Positions 42,288 to 51,056 of a stretch of 64,000 nt of DNA are shown here, piece after piece. The position numbers and the translations under genes were made by a program. Within the stretch, counting starts at the first letter, position 1, and each line of letters starts with the position of its first letter. Source of the stretch: DATARH01 sp036008175. GTDB lineage: Bacteria; Pseudomonadota; Alphaproteobacteria; ATCC43930; CGMCC-115725. Under the pieces are notes generated by a model. It searched no databases. It was not told where the DNA came from and saw only the letters and a program-made list of their open reading frames with translations. The stretch lies in contig DASYOB010000084.1 of NCBI GenBank assembly GCA_036008175.1, positions 6,944 to 70,943 on the forward strand, read 5' to 3'.

Positions 42288-43655
42288 TCAGCGCGGCGCG
42301 CGCGCCGGCAGGGCCTCGCCGAGCTGGGCGGGCGACGATTGCGCAGGCGGGTTCGCCTTGCTCGCAGAGCGGCGCCGGCTCCAAGCGAACATCCGCCGCA
42401 ACAACTGCCGCCATCCAGCCGGATCTGGAACCGGCGCTAGAACGGCGTGACCCCTCGCGAGGGCCTCGAGCGCCGCGCGCCCGACCTGCCGTGCCGTCGC
42501 CAGCGCGCTTTGGAGAGATGCGATTTCCGCTTGCATCGTCGCGGCGTCTTCCGCCGCCCGCATCGCCCCCTCGAGCATGAGGCGCATCCCGCCAATCTCG
42601 GCACGTATTCGCGCCGCCTCCTCCGCATCCTCCCGCAGCCGTCGCTCGGCCTCCGAGAGCGCTCCATTCAGCGTGGCGATCTCGGCCCGCATCGTCTCCG
42701 CCGCGCCGGCGCGCTGCCACATGTCTTCTTCGGCAAGGGACAGCGCATCGCGGAGGCGCGCGATCTCGCTTTCCACGCCTGCCGTCGCCTGCCGCGCCGC
42801 CTCGGCCATGGCCTGCGCAGCATCGCGAGCCCGCGCGAGATCGGCCAACTGGTCGGCTAGGCGCGCGATTTCAGCAGACGCCTCGACGCTATCTGCTTCC
42901 GGGCTGTGAATATAAAGACTCGGGCCGACCGGCGCGGCGATAGGATGGTCCGACGCGCAGGCGAGCAGGTAGACCGCGCGCGGCAGTCCATCACTCCGCT
43001 CCAAGTGGCGATCGTCGCGTCGTTCGAATGTAACCGCAGTGGCGAGCGCCGGCTCCGGGTAGCGTGGGATGATCGCCGATCCGACCAGCGCACGCTGCGC
43101 GGAAACAGCAACATGGCGAAAACGGCGCGAAAGAACTGCAACGAATTCCTCGCGTGAGAGCTCACGCAGGTGATAGGCGTTGGCCCCCGCGCCTACCGGC
43201 GAATAGACATCGCAATCCGGCGTGGAGATCACCAGCAGACCGCCGGTTCGCAAGACGCGGTGCACCTCAAGCAGAAATGCGTCCTGCTCGGCAAAATGCT
43301 CGAGCGTCTCGAACGAGACAACGGTGTCGACCGAAGCCGTCGCCACCGGGATCGCGCGCGCGTCGCCGGCAACATACCGCAGGTTTGGCCGGACATATTG
43401 GGCCGCCGCATGGGCCAGGGTTGGACGATCGATGTCGATCCCGGTCACCCGGCGCGCGACTTGCGCCAGCAATGCCGTTCCGTATCCTTCGCCACAGGCA
43501 ATATCGAGAACATCTTTGCCATGACACAAGTCACGCGCAAGGAAATACCGGTGAAGGTGCTCAATTTCGATTTGGCCATGGGCAGCCGATGTCCACCTTT
43601 CACCGGTGAATTCTAGCTCCTGCGCGGGCGGTTCGTGGCGAAAAATCTCTCCCAT
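42288..43655 (-). CDS. SAM-dependent methyltransferase with long C-terminal coiled coil
   Basis: 455 residues from ATG 43655. Residues about 20-215 hold a class I methyltransferase: DVLDIACGEGYGTALLAQVA, VTGIDIDRPTLAHA, VDTVVSFETLEHF and LRTGGLLVISTPD. Residues about 255-395 are a long Ala/Glu/Arg-rich coiled coil (EIARLADQLADLARARD... LRDALSLAEED... EIATLNGALSEAERRL), reminiscent of LPS-length-control methyltransferases such as WbdD. The gap to the next gene is 7 bases. Role is inferred as O-antigen or capsule methylation/termination. The coiled coil may measure polymer length. Confidence 0.78.
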   Translation of the reverse strand: MGEIFRHEPPAQELEFTGERWTSAAHGQIEIEHLHRYFLARDLCHGKDVLDIACGEGYGTALLAQVARRVTGIDIDRPTLAHAAAQYVRPNLRYVAGDARAIPVATASVDTVVSFETLEHFAEQDAFLLEVHRVLRTGGLLVISTPDCDVYSPVGAGANAYHLRELSREEFVAVLSRRFRHVAVSAQRALVGSAIIPRYPEPALATAVTFERRDDRHLERSDGLPRAVYLLACASDHPIAAPVGPSLYIHSPEADSVEASAEIARLADQLADLARARDAAQAMAEAARQATAGVESEIARLRDALSLAEEDMWQRAGAAETMRAEIATLNGALSEAERRLREDAEEAARIRAEIGGMRLMLEGAMRAAEDAATMQAEIASLQSALATARQVGRAALEALARGHAVLAPVPDPAGWRQLLRRMFAWSRRRSASKANPPAQSSPAQLGEALPARAPR

Positions 43656-43861
43656 GCACTCGACTACTGGCGTTTGGCGACGGCAAAGCAACGCGACAGG
43701 AATCACCGAAAGCGGATTTCTCCAGCATCCTTAGCGACGGGTCAAGCCCACCCCTGCACGCGATACGTGTCTCAGACCCTTAGAACCTCGCGCATCTGAG
43801 GCACCATGGCGACCCCGTGCCGAAACGAAAACAGCCAGAACGGCAGGCTCGCCAATGCGGC

Positions 43862-44677
43862 TTAGTTCAGCCGCGGGCGGTCGCCCTCGACGATGATGCG
43901 CCACAGGACGCGGCTTTCGTTGCGGTCGTAATCGCCATGCGCGCGGTGCATCGTCGCGCGATTGTCGATGACCAGCACGTCGCCTCTGCGCCAGCGGTGC
44001 TGGTAAACGATCTCGGGCCGGATCATCCGTTCGAGAAGCCCGCTCAGATAGGCCCGGCTTTCCTCTGGGCTCATACCCTCGATGTTGAGCGTCTTGGTAA
44101 TATGGAAATAGACCGCCTTCGAGCCATGCACCGGATGCGTGCGGACCATCGGGTGTACGATCGGCGGACTGTACTTTTCCCAATCCTCGGGGCGGGTGTC
44201 GGTCTTGCCGCCGTCGAGGCTGTTGACCGTGCGCAGCCCCTCCAGACGCCGCTGCTCTGCTTCCGGCAGAACGGCAAAGGCGGCGCGCATGCTGGCGACG
44301 CTGGTTGCGCCGCCGGCCGACGGGATCTCCACGCCATAGAGCATCGTCGCCGCCGGCGGCCGTTCACGGTTGGTATGATCGGTGTGCCAACGTTCCGCTG
44401 GGCGCTGGCCGTTGCGGTGCCAGACGAGGCCAATATCCGGATATTCTGGCATGTTGTGCTGCGAGTAATGCTGCCGCATCGGCGGCCCGAAGGCCTCTGC
44501 AGCCAGCAAATATTGATCAGGAGAGAGGGACTGGTCGTGAAAGACCAGCGCGAGGTGCTCGGCCAGAGCCCGGTTCAGGCGCTCGCGGGCCGCGCCGTCC
44601 AGTGGCGCGGCGAGATCGATGTCGGAGATCTCGGCGCCGATCGAGGGGGTCAGTGGGGTGACCGTGAAATCGGGCAT
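43862..44677 (-). CDS. TauD/TfdA-family Fe(II)/2-oxoglutarate dioxygenase
   Basis: 271 residues and intact. Iron ligands are in RWHTDHTN and MHRAHGDYDR, with the distal Arg in VLWRIIVEGDRPR. The family also shows TPSIGAEISDIDLAAPL at the N-terminus. It oxidises a sulfonate, aryl acid or similar substrate with release of succinate and CO2. ATG 44677 follows AGGA. It is divergent from the oxidoreductase gene (106 bases), which may share regulation. It is not a recent copy of the TauD at 25609. Confidence 0.9.
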   Translation of the reverse strand: MPDFTVTPLTPSIGAEISDIDLAAPLDGAARERLNRALAEHLALVFHDQSLSPDQYLLAAEAFGPPMRQHYSQHNMPEYPDIGLVWHRNGQRPAERWHTDHTNRERPPAATMLYGVEIPSAGGATSVASMRAAFAVLPEAEQRRLEGLRTVNSLDGGKTDTRPEDWEKYSPPIVHPMVRTHPVHGSKAVYFHITKTLNIEGMSPEESRAYLSGLLERMIRPEIVYQHRWRRGDVLVIDNRATMHRAHGDYDRNESRVLWRIIVEGDRPRLN

Positions 44678-44782
44678 GGCATCCTCGCGATGCGGGCGGC
44701 GGCTTCGGTGCGGATCATAGCAACGCCGGACCGCGACGCGTATAGCTTGTCGATACGATAATCAGCGCCCGGCTCTCGGCCC

Positions 44783-46060
44783 ATGTCAGACCTCCGCCTC
44801 GTCATCGTCGATCCCGGCCATTTCCATGCCGCGCTGGTGCAGAAGGAGATGTATCCGCAGCTCTTGCCCGACGTGCATGTCCATGCGCCGCTGGGGCCGG
44901 ATCTGGTCGATTACATAGACCGGATCGCCCGCTTCAACGCGCGGTCCGAGAGGCCGACGCATTGGCGGCTGGACGTGCACGCCGCACCGGATTTCCTCGA
45001 CCGGATGCGGTGCGAGTCGGCGGGCGGCATCGCGATCCTCTCCGGACGCAACCGCGGCAAGATCGAGCGGATCGCCGCCGCGGTCGAGGCGGGACTGCAT
45101 GTGATCGCCGACAAGCCGGTCATCATTCGCCGCGAGGACCTGGCTCGATTCGAAGAGGTGCTCGATGCCGCCACGGCAAAGCGGCTGGTCGTCGCCGATC
45201 TGATGACCGGTCGACATGACATAATCGCCCGCCTCATTCATGCCTTGCGCGCCGATGCTGAAATCTTCGGCGAGCCGGTGCCGGGGAGTTGGGACGAGCC
45301 CGGGGTGTCGCTGCGGAACGTGCATCAGCTTCTGAAAACCGTGGCCGGGGTGCCCAACCCGCGGCCGCCCTGGTATTTCGACATCACCGAGCAGGGCGAG
45401 GCGCTGGCCGACACCGGCACGCATCTCGCCGACCGCGCGCACGAGACGCTGTTCCCCGGCGAAGCGCTCGATTATCGGCGCGACATCCGCCTCGATGCGG
45501 CGAGCCGATGGCCGACCTCGGTAAGCCTCGCGCAGTTCCAGCAGCTGACCGGCGAGGCGCGTTGGCCGGACTTTCTCGCGCCCTGCGTCAGAGGCGATGT
45601 GCTCGAGTATTTCTGCAATGGCCGGCTCGATTACCGGATCCGCGGCATTCATGTGCGCCTGGAAGCGCGCTGGGAATGGCAGACGGACGCCGGCGACGAC
45701 ACCCACAATGCCGTGTACCGCGGCAGCCGGGCACGGCTGGAGCAGCGGCAGGAAGCGGGCGGAGGTTACCGGCCGGAGCTTTACGTCGCGCCCGAAGCGG
45801 AGATCGCCGCGGCGCTCGAACGGCGGATCGCCGCCTTGCAGCGGGAATACCCGGGTATCGGGCTAGAGCGGCATGGTGGCGAGTATCGCGTTGCCATCCC
45901 CGATGCGCTGCGCCTGGGCCACGATGCCCACTTCGTCGAATTCACCCGGCGCTTCATCGCCTATGTCGAGGATCCGGACTTGTTCCCGGCGCCGGAGAAG
46001 GCGAACCTGCTGGCCAAGTATTACGTGACCACCGAAGGCGTGGCCCTGAGCCATCGCTAA
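44783..46060 (+). CDS. Gfo/Idh/MocA-type oxidoreductase with the PF16490-like C-terminus
   Basis: 425 residues. The N-terminal domain is Rossmann-like (LRLVIVDPGHFHAALVQKEMYPQLLPDVHVHAPLGPD) but lacks a clear GxGxxG; GLHVIADKPVIIRREDL matches the EKP-type catalytic/NAD loop of the family. The C-terminal half (TGTHLADRAHETLFPGEALDYRRDIRL; DVLEYFCNGRLDYRIRG) fits the putative-oxidoreductase C-terminal domain. It probably oxidises or reduces a sugar or polyol-like compound. ATG 44783 is divergent from the TauD gene. Start has no strong ribosome site. Confidence 0.8.
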   Translation: MSDLRLVIVDPGHFHAALVQKEMYPQLLPDVHVHAPLGPDLVDYIDRIARFNARSERPTHWRLDVHAAPDFLDRMRCESAGGIAILSGRNRGKIERIAAAVEAGLHVIADKPVIIRREDLARFEEVLDAATAKRLVVADLMTGRHDIIARLIHALRADAEIFGEPVPGSWDEPGVSLRNVHQLLKTVAGVPNPRPPWYFDITEQGEALADTGTHLADRAHETLFPGEALDYRRDIRLDAASRWPTSVSLAQFQQLTGEARWPDFLAPCVRGDVLEYFCNGRLDYRIRGIHVRLEARWEWQTDAGDDTHNAVYRGSRARLEQRQEAGGGYRPELYVAPEAEIAAALERRIAALQREYPGIGLERHGGEYRVAIPDALRLGHDAHFVEFTRRFIAYVEDPDLFPAPEKANLLAKYYVTTEGVALSHR

Positions 46061-46206
46061 CCGAGGCTCACCAGGAGGAAGGCCCGGACGATCCCGAGCC
46101 GACGAGCGGCATGTTGTCCGCGAATGTTCATTACCAAGACCTTGTGGCGGCTGAATCGGCCTTGGCCTAACCGGCGCGCGATTTGGTGATGAAACTTTTA
46201 GTCGTA

Positions 46207-46240
46207 TTGAGGCGTTTATGTGCGCGGTTTGGGCTATAAT
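46207..46240 (+). promoter_or_regulatory. possible promoter for FecR-OmpA genes
   Basis: A perfect TATAAT at 46235-46240 lies 23 bases before the FecR start. The best -35-like hexamer TTGAGG (46207-46212) is 22 bases away, too far for a normal sigma70 promoter, so an activator or alternative -35 is likely. Confidence 0.35.
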
Positions 46241-46263
46241 GGCGATACGATCCGGAGGGCGGC

Positions 46264-46716
46264 ATGCGGTGCGTCGGGCGCATAGCGCTATTGGGGCTGT
46301 TGCTTCTAACCTGTGCCACCGCGGCGCCGGCCTTCGCGGAGGCTCCGCGGATCGGGCAAATCAAGACTGTCTCCGGCGAGGCCTTTGTCGTCCGCGGCGG
46401 CGAGCGCCTGTCGGCCAAGATCGGCGACCCGGTTTACGAAAGCGATACGATCGAGACCGGAAGCGGCGGCACGATCGGCGTCACCTTCATCGACAACACG
46501 GTGTTTTCGACCGGCCCGGAAACGCAAGTGGCACTTTCCCAATTCCGGTTCGACTCCAGCAACTCCCACGGCGAGATGCTGGCCGATGTAAAGAAGGGAT
46601 CGCTGAGCGTCGTTTCGGGCGACATCACCCACAGCACCCCCGGCGCGATGAAGATCCGGACCCCGACCGCCATTCTCGGGGTCAGCGGCACGACCTTCGC
46701 GGTCAAGGTTTATTGA
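46264..46716 (+). CDS. periplasmic FecR-domain protein
   Basis: 150 residues. Signal peptide MRCVGRIALLGLLLLTCATAAPAFA precedes a FecR domain (GQIKTVSGEAFVVRGGERLSAKIGDPVYESDTIETGSGGTIGVTF, VALSQFRFDSS, IRTPTAILGVSGTTFAVKV). FecR domains of this short periplasmic type usually sense or scaffold envelope signals and are often encoded beside CHASE2 proteins. ATG 46264 follows GGAGGGC. The OmpA-like gene follows 10 bases later. No sigma factor is adjacent, so this is not a classic FecIR pair. Confidence 0.88.
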   Translation: MRCVGRIALLGLLLLTCATAAPAFAEAPRIGQIKTVSGEAFVVRGGERLSAKIGDPVYESDTIETGSGGTIGVTFIDNTVFSTGPETQVALSQFRFDSSNSHGEMLADVKKGSLSVVSGDITHSTPGAMKIRTPTAILGVSGTTFAVKVY

Positions 46717-46726
46717 GGGCGGGCCG

Positions 46727-47317
46727 ATGCATCGCCGCGTCCTGGTCGCCCTGGCCCTCTTTACGTTGACGGGCTGCCCTCGGCAGGAACTCTACGTTGT
46801 CCTCCCCAATGCCGACGGCCGACCCGGCGCGGGCAAGATCAGCGTCAACGAGGGCAACACGAGGACGGTCCTCGATCAGCCCTTCGCGTCAGCCGAGACG
46901 CGTGGCGGCCAGCCGGCAGCCATCCCGCCCGACCCGACCGAGGCTCAGACGGTCTTCAAGCAGGCGATCGCCGCGCGACCGATGCTGCCGGCGCATTTCC
47001 GGCTCTATTTTTTCCTCGATACCGCGCTGTTGACGCCGGAGTCGGGGTCTACCTACCGAACGGTTCTGGAGAACATCAAGCAGCGCCCGGCCTACGAGGT
47101 CGAGATCGTTGGCTACACCGATACGCTCGGCAGCGAGGCATACAATGCGGGCCTGTCGCTCGAACGCGCCGCAGCGATCCGAGACACGCTTGTATGGGGC
47201 GGTGTCGACCCGAAGGCGATCACAATCGCCGGGCGCGGCGAGCGGGACCCGCTCGTGGTTACCGGCGACCAGGTGCCCGAGCCGCAAAACCGCCGCGTCG
47301 AGATCACCGTCCGGTGA
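46727..47317 (+). CDS. OmpA-family peptidoglycan-binding lipoprotein
   Basis: 196 residues with signal peptide and lipobox LTGC (Cys about 17). Residues about 85-195 are an OmpA C-terminal domain: FFLDTALLTPES, VEIVGYTDTLGSEAYNAGLSLERAAAIRDTLVW, EPQNRRVEITVR, with the Asp and Arg that bind diaminopimelate. It would tether to peptidoglycan from the outer membrane. The gene is translationally close to the FecR gene and converges with the phosphatase gene, ending 9 bases from its stop. Confidence 0.9.
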   Translation: MHRRVLVALALFTLTGCPRQELYVVLPNADGRPGAGKISVNEGNTRTVLDQPFASAETRGGQPAAIPPDPTEAQTVFKQAIAARPMLPAHFRLYFFLDTALLTPESGSTYRTVLENIKQRPAYEVEIVGYTDTLGSEAYNAGLSLERAAAIRDTLVWGGVDPKAITIAGRGERDPLVVTGDQVPEPQNRRVEITVR

Positions 47318-47326
47318 AAGCCGGCC

Positions 47327-49408
47327 TCAGCCGGGCGCAATCCGGCGGATCGCGAGCAGGGTGATATCGTCGGCCTGCTCGGCATCGTCGGCAAAGCGGC
47401 GGACATCGTCGAACGCGCTCAACACAATGCTCTCGGCACTCTCGGCCGGCGCGGTTTCCAACAGGGCGGCAAGCCGGCCCGCGGAGTAAAGCGCGCCCAT
47501 CTTGTCCTGCGCCTCGGTGACCCCGTCGGTGTAGAGCAGCAGAACCTCGCCCGGCTCCAGGCAGTCGCGATCAAGCGGAAAGACGAAATCCTCGACGGCG
47601 CCGAGCGGCGGCCCGCCTTCCGTCGCAAGCTGCCGCAGCTTCCCGCCAGCGCGGATGATAAAGGGCGAATCGTGCCCGGCGCTGGCATAGACGATCTCGC
47701 CCGAGGCAAGGTCGAGGATTCCGGCAAAGGCGGTGACAAACATCATGTCACCGCCCTCCTCAGCGAGATCGGTGCTGGCGGCGGCAATCTTGTTGTTGGC
47801 CTCGGCCAACACCTGGTCGAGCGCCGCTTCGTGCCGTGCCGACGCGTCGCGCACGACCTCCTTGGTCATCGCCATGAACAGCGCAGCCGGGATGCCCTTG
47901 CCCGATACGTCCGCGATCATGAAGAAGAGCCGGTTCGCATCGAGCAGCAGATAGTCGAAGAGATCGCCGCCGATGGAGCGCGCCGGCTCAATCCGGGCAT
48001 AGATCTCGATGTCGCCACGTTCCGGAAAGGCCGGAATTCGATGCGGCAGCAGCCCGATCTGAATGGTGCGCGCGGCGGCCAGCTCACCGTCGAGCCGCGC
48101 CTGCAGCTCGCGTTCCTGCTGCAGCTCGGCTTCGAGCCGCCGCCGCGCCCGCTGCGATGCGCCGAGCGAGCCCTGCAGCATCGCGCCGAAACTCGCGAGC
48201 GTCGCGGCGGCGGGATAGACGCCATCGACCAGCAATCCCGCGAACCGAAACAGCGCCAATTCGCCGCCGAGCAATGCCACGGCGGCGCCGGCGGACAGAA
48301 CCGCCGCCAGGAACGGCCTGTCGTAGCGCAGCGGCCAAACCATCGCCAATCCGCCGAGCAGTAGGGCGGCGAACTCGATCCAAACGGCCATCGGCGGGCG
48401 CGCCAGCAGGTGGTCGGACAGTAGCGAATCGATCCATTGCGCATGAAACTCGATGCCGTACATCATCCCAAGCGGCGTTCGCTGCAGGTCGCCCGTCCCG
48501 ACGCTGGTCACCGCCAGCAGCACGATCTTGCGGTTCAGCTCGGTGGGATCGAACGACTCGTCCAAGAATTGCGCGGCGGAGTAAGACGGGGTCCGTGGCG
48601 CGAAATAGACCCAGGCTGCCCCATTGCTGTCCGCCGGCGCGAAGCCTTGCCCGACAGCGACATCCAGCCCCTCGGCGGTGGGGCGCAACCGCGGAATTGC
48701 CGGCACTCCGGCGGCTACGTCGAGCACCGCGACCGCGAAGCCCGGAACGAGATTACCCTGCCGCATCGCGGCGAGCCGAAGCCGGCGAAATACGCCATCG
48801 ACATCCGGTTCGGCGGTGATCGATCCGCCCGCTTTGGCCGACTTGGCGATTTCCGGCAGGCTCTCCACGATGCCGGAGTAGCGCGACAGCCCGGCGAGCG
48901 GGTCGCCCTCGCCGGAATGGGCCGGGCCGGCCTCCTTGTCGGTCAGCGCAAAGCCGAGGACGGTCGGGACTTTGGCGATCGCGTCGGCAAGCCGGCTCTC
49001 ATTCGACGGCAGCTGCGAGAGGGCCTGCGAAATCGGCGGAGGCAAATCGGGAAGCTCTCTCGCCACCAGCGGCGGCGAAGTCCGGTCCGGCGCGGCAAAC
49101 AGGATGTCGATACCGAGGGCGCGAGGATGCCCGGCGGCGATCCGGTCGATCAGCCTGGCGACGAGGGTTCGCGGCCAAGGCCATTGTCCGTATTTGGCCA
49201 TGCTCTCATCGTCGATTTCGACGATCCGAACCGGAGATGCTTCGCCCAGCGTCGGTCTCGGAAAGATCGACTGCTCGAGGTCAAAGACACGCAGGCGCAG
49301 TTCCTGCAGAGGCACCGGGTCCACGATGCGGATCAGGACGGCAAGGGCGACGATCGCCAGCGCCGGCCTGCGCCCAGGAACGCGCGCGGCAGGCAGAACG
49401 GAAATCAA
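47327..49408 (-). CDS. CHASE2-membrane-PP2C (SpoIIE/RsbU-type) phosphatase
   Basis: 693 residues. An N-terminal helix (ALAIVALAVLIRIV) opens a CHASE2 extracellular sensor (residues about 40-330: VRIVEIDDESMAKYGQWPWPRTLVARLIDRI, RALGIDILFAAPDR). Three or four helices follow (AVWIEFAALLLGGLAMVW to about 430), a coiled-coil stretch, then a PP2C-type serine phosphatase (PARSIGGDLFDYLLLDANRLFFMIADVSGKGIPAALFMA, SAGHDSPFII, LYTDGVTEAQD, DDITLLAIR). Such enzymes dephosphorylate anti-anti-sigma proteins. The stop of the STAS gene lies 45 bases upstream in the same frame and the only start is TTG 49408. The adjacent STAS-MBL protein is the obvious substrate. Confidence 0.85.
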   Translation of the reverse strand: MISVLPAARVPGRRPALAIVALAVLIRIVDPVPLQELRLRVFDLEQSIFPRPTLGEASPVRIVEIDDESMAKYGQWPWPRTLVARLIDRIAAGHPRALGIDILFAAPDRTSPPLVARELPDLPPPISQALSQLPSNESRLADAIAKVPTVLGFALTDKEAGPAHSGEGDPLAGLSRYSGIVESLPEIAKSAKAGGSITAEPDVDGVFRRLRLAAMRQGNLVPGFAVAVLDVAAGVPAIPRLRPTAEGLDVAVGQGFAPADSNGAAWVYFAPRTPSYSAAQFLDESFDPTELNRKIVLLAVTSVGTGDLQRTPLGMMYGIEFHAQWIDSLLSDHLLARPPMAVWIEFAALLLGGLAMVWPLRYDRPFLAAVLSAGAAVALLGGELALFRFAGLLVDGVYPAAATLASFGAMLQGSLGASQRARRRLEAELQQERELQARLDGELAAARTIQIGLLPHRIPAFPERGDIEIYARIEPARSIGGDLFDYLLLDANRLFFMIADVSGKGIPAALFMAMTKEVVRDASARHEAALDQVLAEANNKIAAASTDLAEEGGDMMFVTAFAGILDLASGEIVYASAGHDSPFIIRAGGKLRQLATEGGPPLGAVEDFVFPLDRDCLEPGEVLLLYTDGVTEAQDKMGALYSAGRLAALLETAPAESAESIVLSAFDDVRRFADDAEQADDITLLAIRRIAPG

Positions 49409-49453
49409 GGGGTTCGGTACCGGCCCAGCCGCGATGACGCCGCAGGCATCGTC

Positions 49454-50785
49454 TCAGACGGACAGCTCCAGCCCGTCATAGGCCGCGATCACCTCAACCT
49501 TGTGCCCGTCGCGGCTGATTTCCTCGAATCGGACCGTATCGGAGAACACGCCTTCGATCTTGGCGTCGTCATAGGCCGGCTCATGATGGAACATGATGAG
49601 CCGCTTCGCTCGCGCCAATTGCGCCAACTCGACCGCCACCAGATTGCTGGAGTGCCCCCAATCCTCCTTCACCGAGATCGCGTCGGCGAGCGAGTACATC
49701 GTGTCAAAAATCAGCACATCGGCGTCGCGGTAGAAATCGACGAAGGGGTAGGTCTCATCGAGCAGCTGCGCCTTGTGCTCGCAATCGGTGGTGTAGACGA
49801 TCGCCTTGCCGTCACGGGCGAAGCGGTAGCCGTAGGAATCGCCGCTGTGGAACTGCTTGATCGCGGTGACCGAAAACCCAGCGACGTCATAGGGGACGCC
49901 GGGTTCGAGCTCGATGAACTCGATCGTCGCGCCAAGGGTGGCGAATTCGACCGGAAACGAGGGCGCCGCGTGCTGGCGCTCCAGCGCCTCGCGCAGGATC
50001 TTGTGGCAGCCGTAGATGCGCAGCCGGTTGCCCGGAATGTAGGCCGGCACGAAGAACGGGAACCCCATGATGTGGTCCCAATGCACGTGCGACATAAAGA
50101 TGTTGAAGCTGTTCGCGTGACCGGGGCCGTGCTGGGCCAGGACGTGGTTGCCGAACTCGCGCACGCCGCTGCCAAGATCGCACAACAGATACTCGTCGCG
50201 GCCGGTCTCGATCTGGACGCAGCTGGTATTGCCGCCGAAGGTGCCCTTCACCGAAAACGGCAGCTCGTTATCGAGAAAGGCGTCGATCGCCTCGGGGGTC
50301 GACAGCTCGCGCTCCCGCGCAGCCAGAAGCGCGGCGCGGATCTTCGCCCGAACACCAGCGTGATTGAGCGCCACCGGCAGCGAGCCGCGCGTGCCCCAGA
50401 AGCGGACCCCGATCGGCGGGGCATTGGCGACCGCGGCCTCAGGCTGGTTCGACGGATCCCAGGCGGCAACCACCTCCTCGATCGAGCCGAAAGCCGGGAT
50501 CACATGCTGAAAGCGGGCGATCGTGTAGATCTCATGCACCAGCGGGCTTAGCGCCGCCAGGGCGATGCGGCGGTCCTTCGGCTTCGCCTTGACCGCGGCC
50601 ATCAGCGAGCGCAACCCGGCGCTGGAAATATATTCGATGCCGGCGAAGTCAACGATCAGGTCGGCCGTATCGGCGCCGACGAGTTGCAACAGCTTGGCCT
50701 GGAACACCGCGGTGGTCTGCGTGTCGAGCCGGCCATTGGGCCGCAAAACCAAGTAATTGCCGACGCGCGACTCGCCGATCTCCAC
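49454..50785 (-). CDS. STAS domain-metallo-beta-lactamase fusion protein
   Basis: 443 residues. Residues about 1-105 are a STAS (anti-sigma antagonist) domain with the phosphorylatable Ser region GIEYISSAGLRSL. Residues about 130-440 are a metallo-beta-lactamase fold beginning IGVRFWGTRGSLPV and holding HVHWDH (about 233-238), DTMYSLAD and GHSSN, matching the MBL hydrolase/phosphodiesterase group rather than true lactamases. The GTG at 50785 has GAGGAGAT just upstream; ATG 50806 has none. It lies next to the CHASE2-PP2C gene and is likely controlled by its dephosphorylation, so the output may be enzymatic, not transcriptional. The MBL substrate is unknown. Confidence 0.88.
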   Translation of the reverse strand: MEIGESRVGNYLVLRPNGRLDTQTTAVFQAKLLQLVGADTADLIVDFAGIEYISSAGLRSLMAAVKAKPKDRRIALAALSPLVHEIYTIARFQHVIPAFGSIEEVVAAWDPSNQPEAAVANAPPIGVRFWGTRGSLPVALNHAGVRAKIRAALLAARERELSTPEAIDAFLDNELPFSVKGTFGGNTSCVQIETGRDEYLLCDLGSGVREFGNHVLAQHGPGHANSFNIFMSHVHWDHIMGFPFFVPAYIPGNRLRIYGCHKILREALERQHAAPSFPVEFATLGATIEFIELEPGVPYDVAGFSVTAIKQFHSGDSYGYRFARDGKAIVYTTDCEHKAQLLDETYPFVDFYRDADVLIFDTMYSLADAISVKEDWGHSSNLVAVELAQLARAKRLIMFHHEPAYDDAKIEGVFSDTVRFEEISRDGHKVEVIAAYDGLELSV

Positions 50786-51056
50786 ACCGGATCTCCTCGG
50801 GGGCATTGTTGCCCGGGAACGTGCGGCGGCCCGGGACGTTCCAGACAGCCGGGACGCGACGCTGCTTGCGGCGATGTCGGTCGCGGTGCCTCCAACCCGA
50901 CCGGCAATCTCACCAGCCCGCGTAAACCACCGTTGTAGCGGTGCCCGGCCCGCGCGGCAATCTGGATCGCAAGCGCCTTACTTTCAACCTCGCGCAGCGT
51001 CCCTCCGCAATTTGGACAACTCGACGCGGCAAACCGCACCGCCGCACCGGAAGCCT

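Noticed and set aside
48437..50551. 704-codon plus-strand open frame across phosphatase and STAS-MBL genes
   Set aside because: Antisense to two strongly supported genes; composition typical of a shadow frame.
50807..51056. Possible small zinc-ribbon fragment (CPNCGG) on the minus strand
   Set aside because: One CxxC only, no start codon and no second metal pair; chance or a remnant too small to name.
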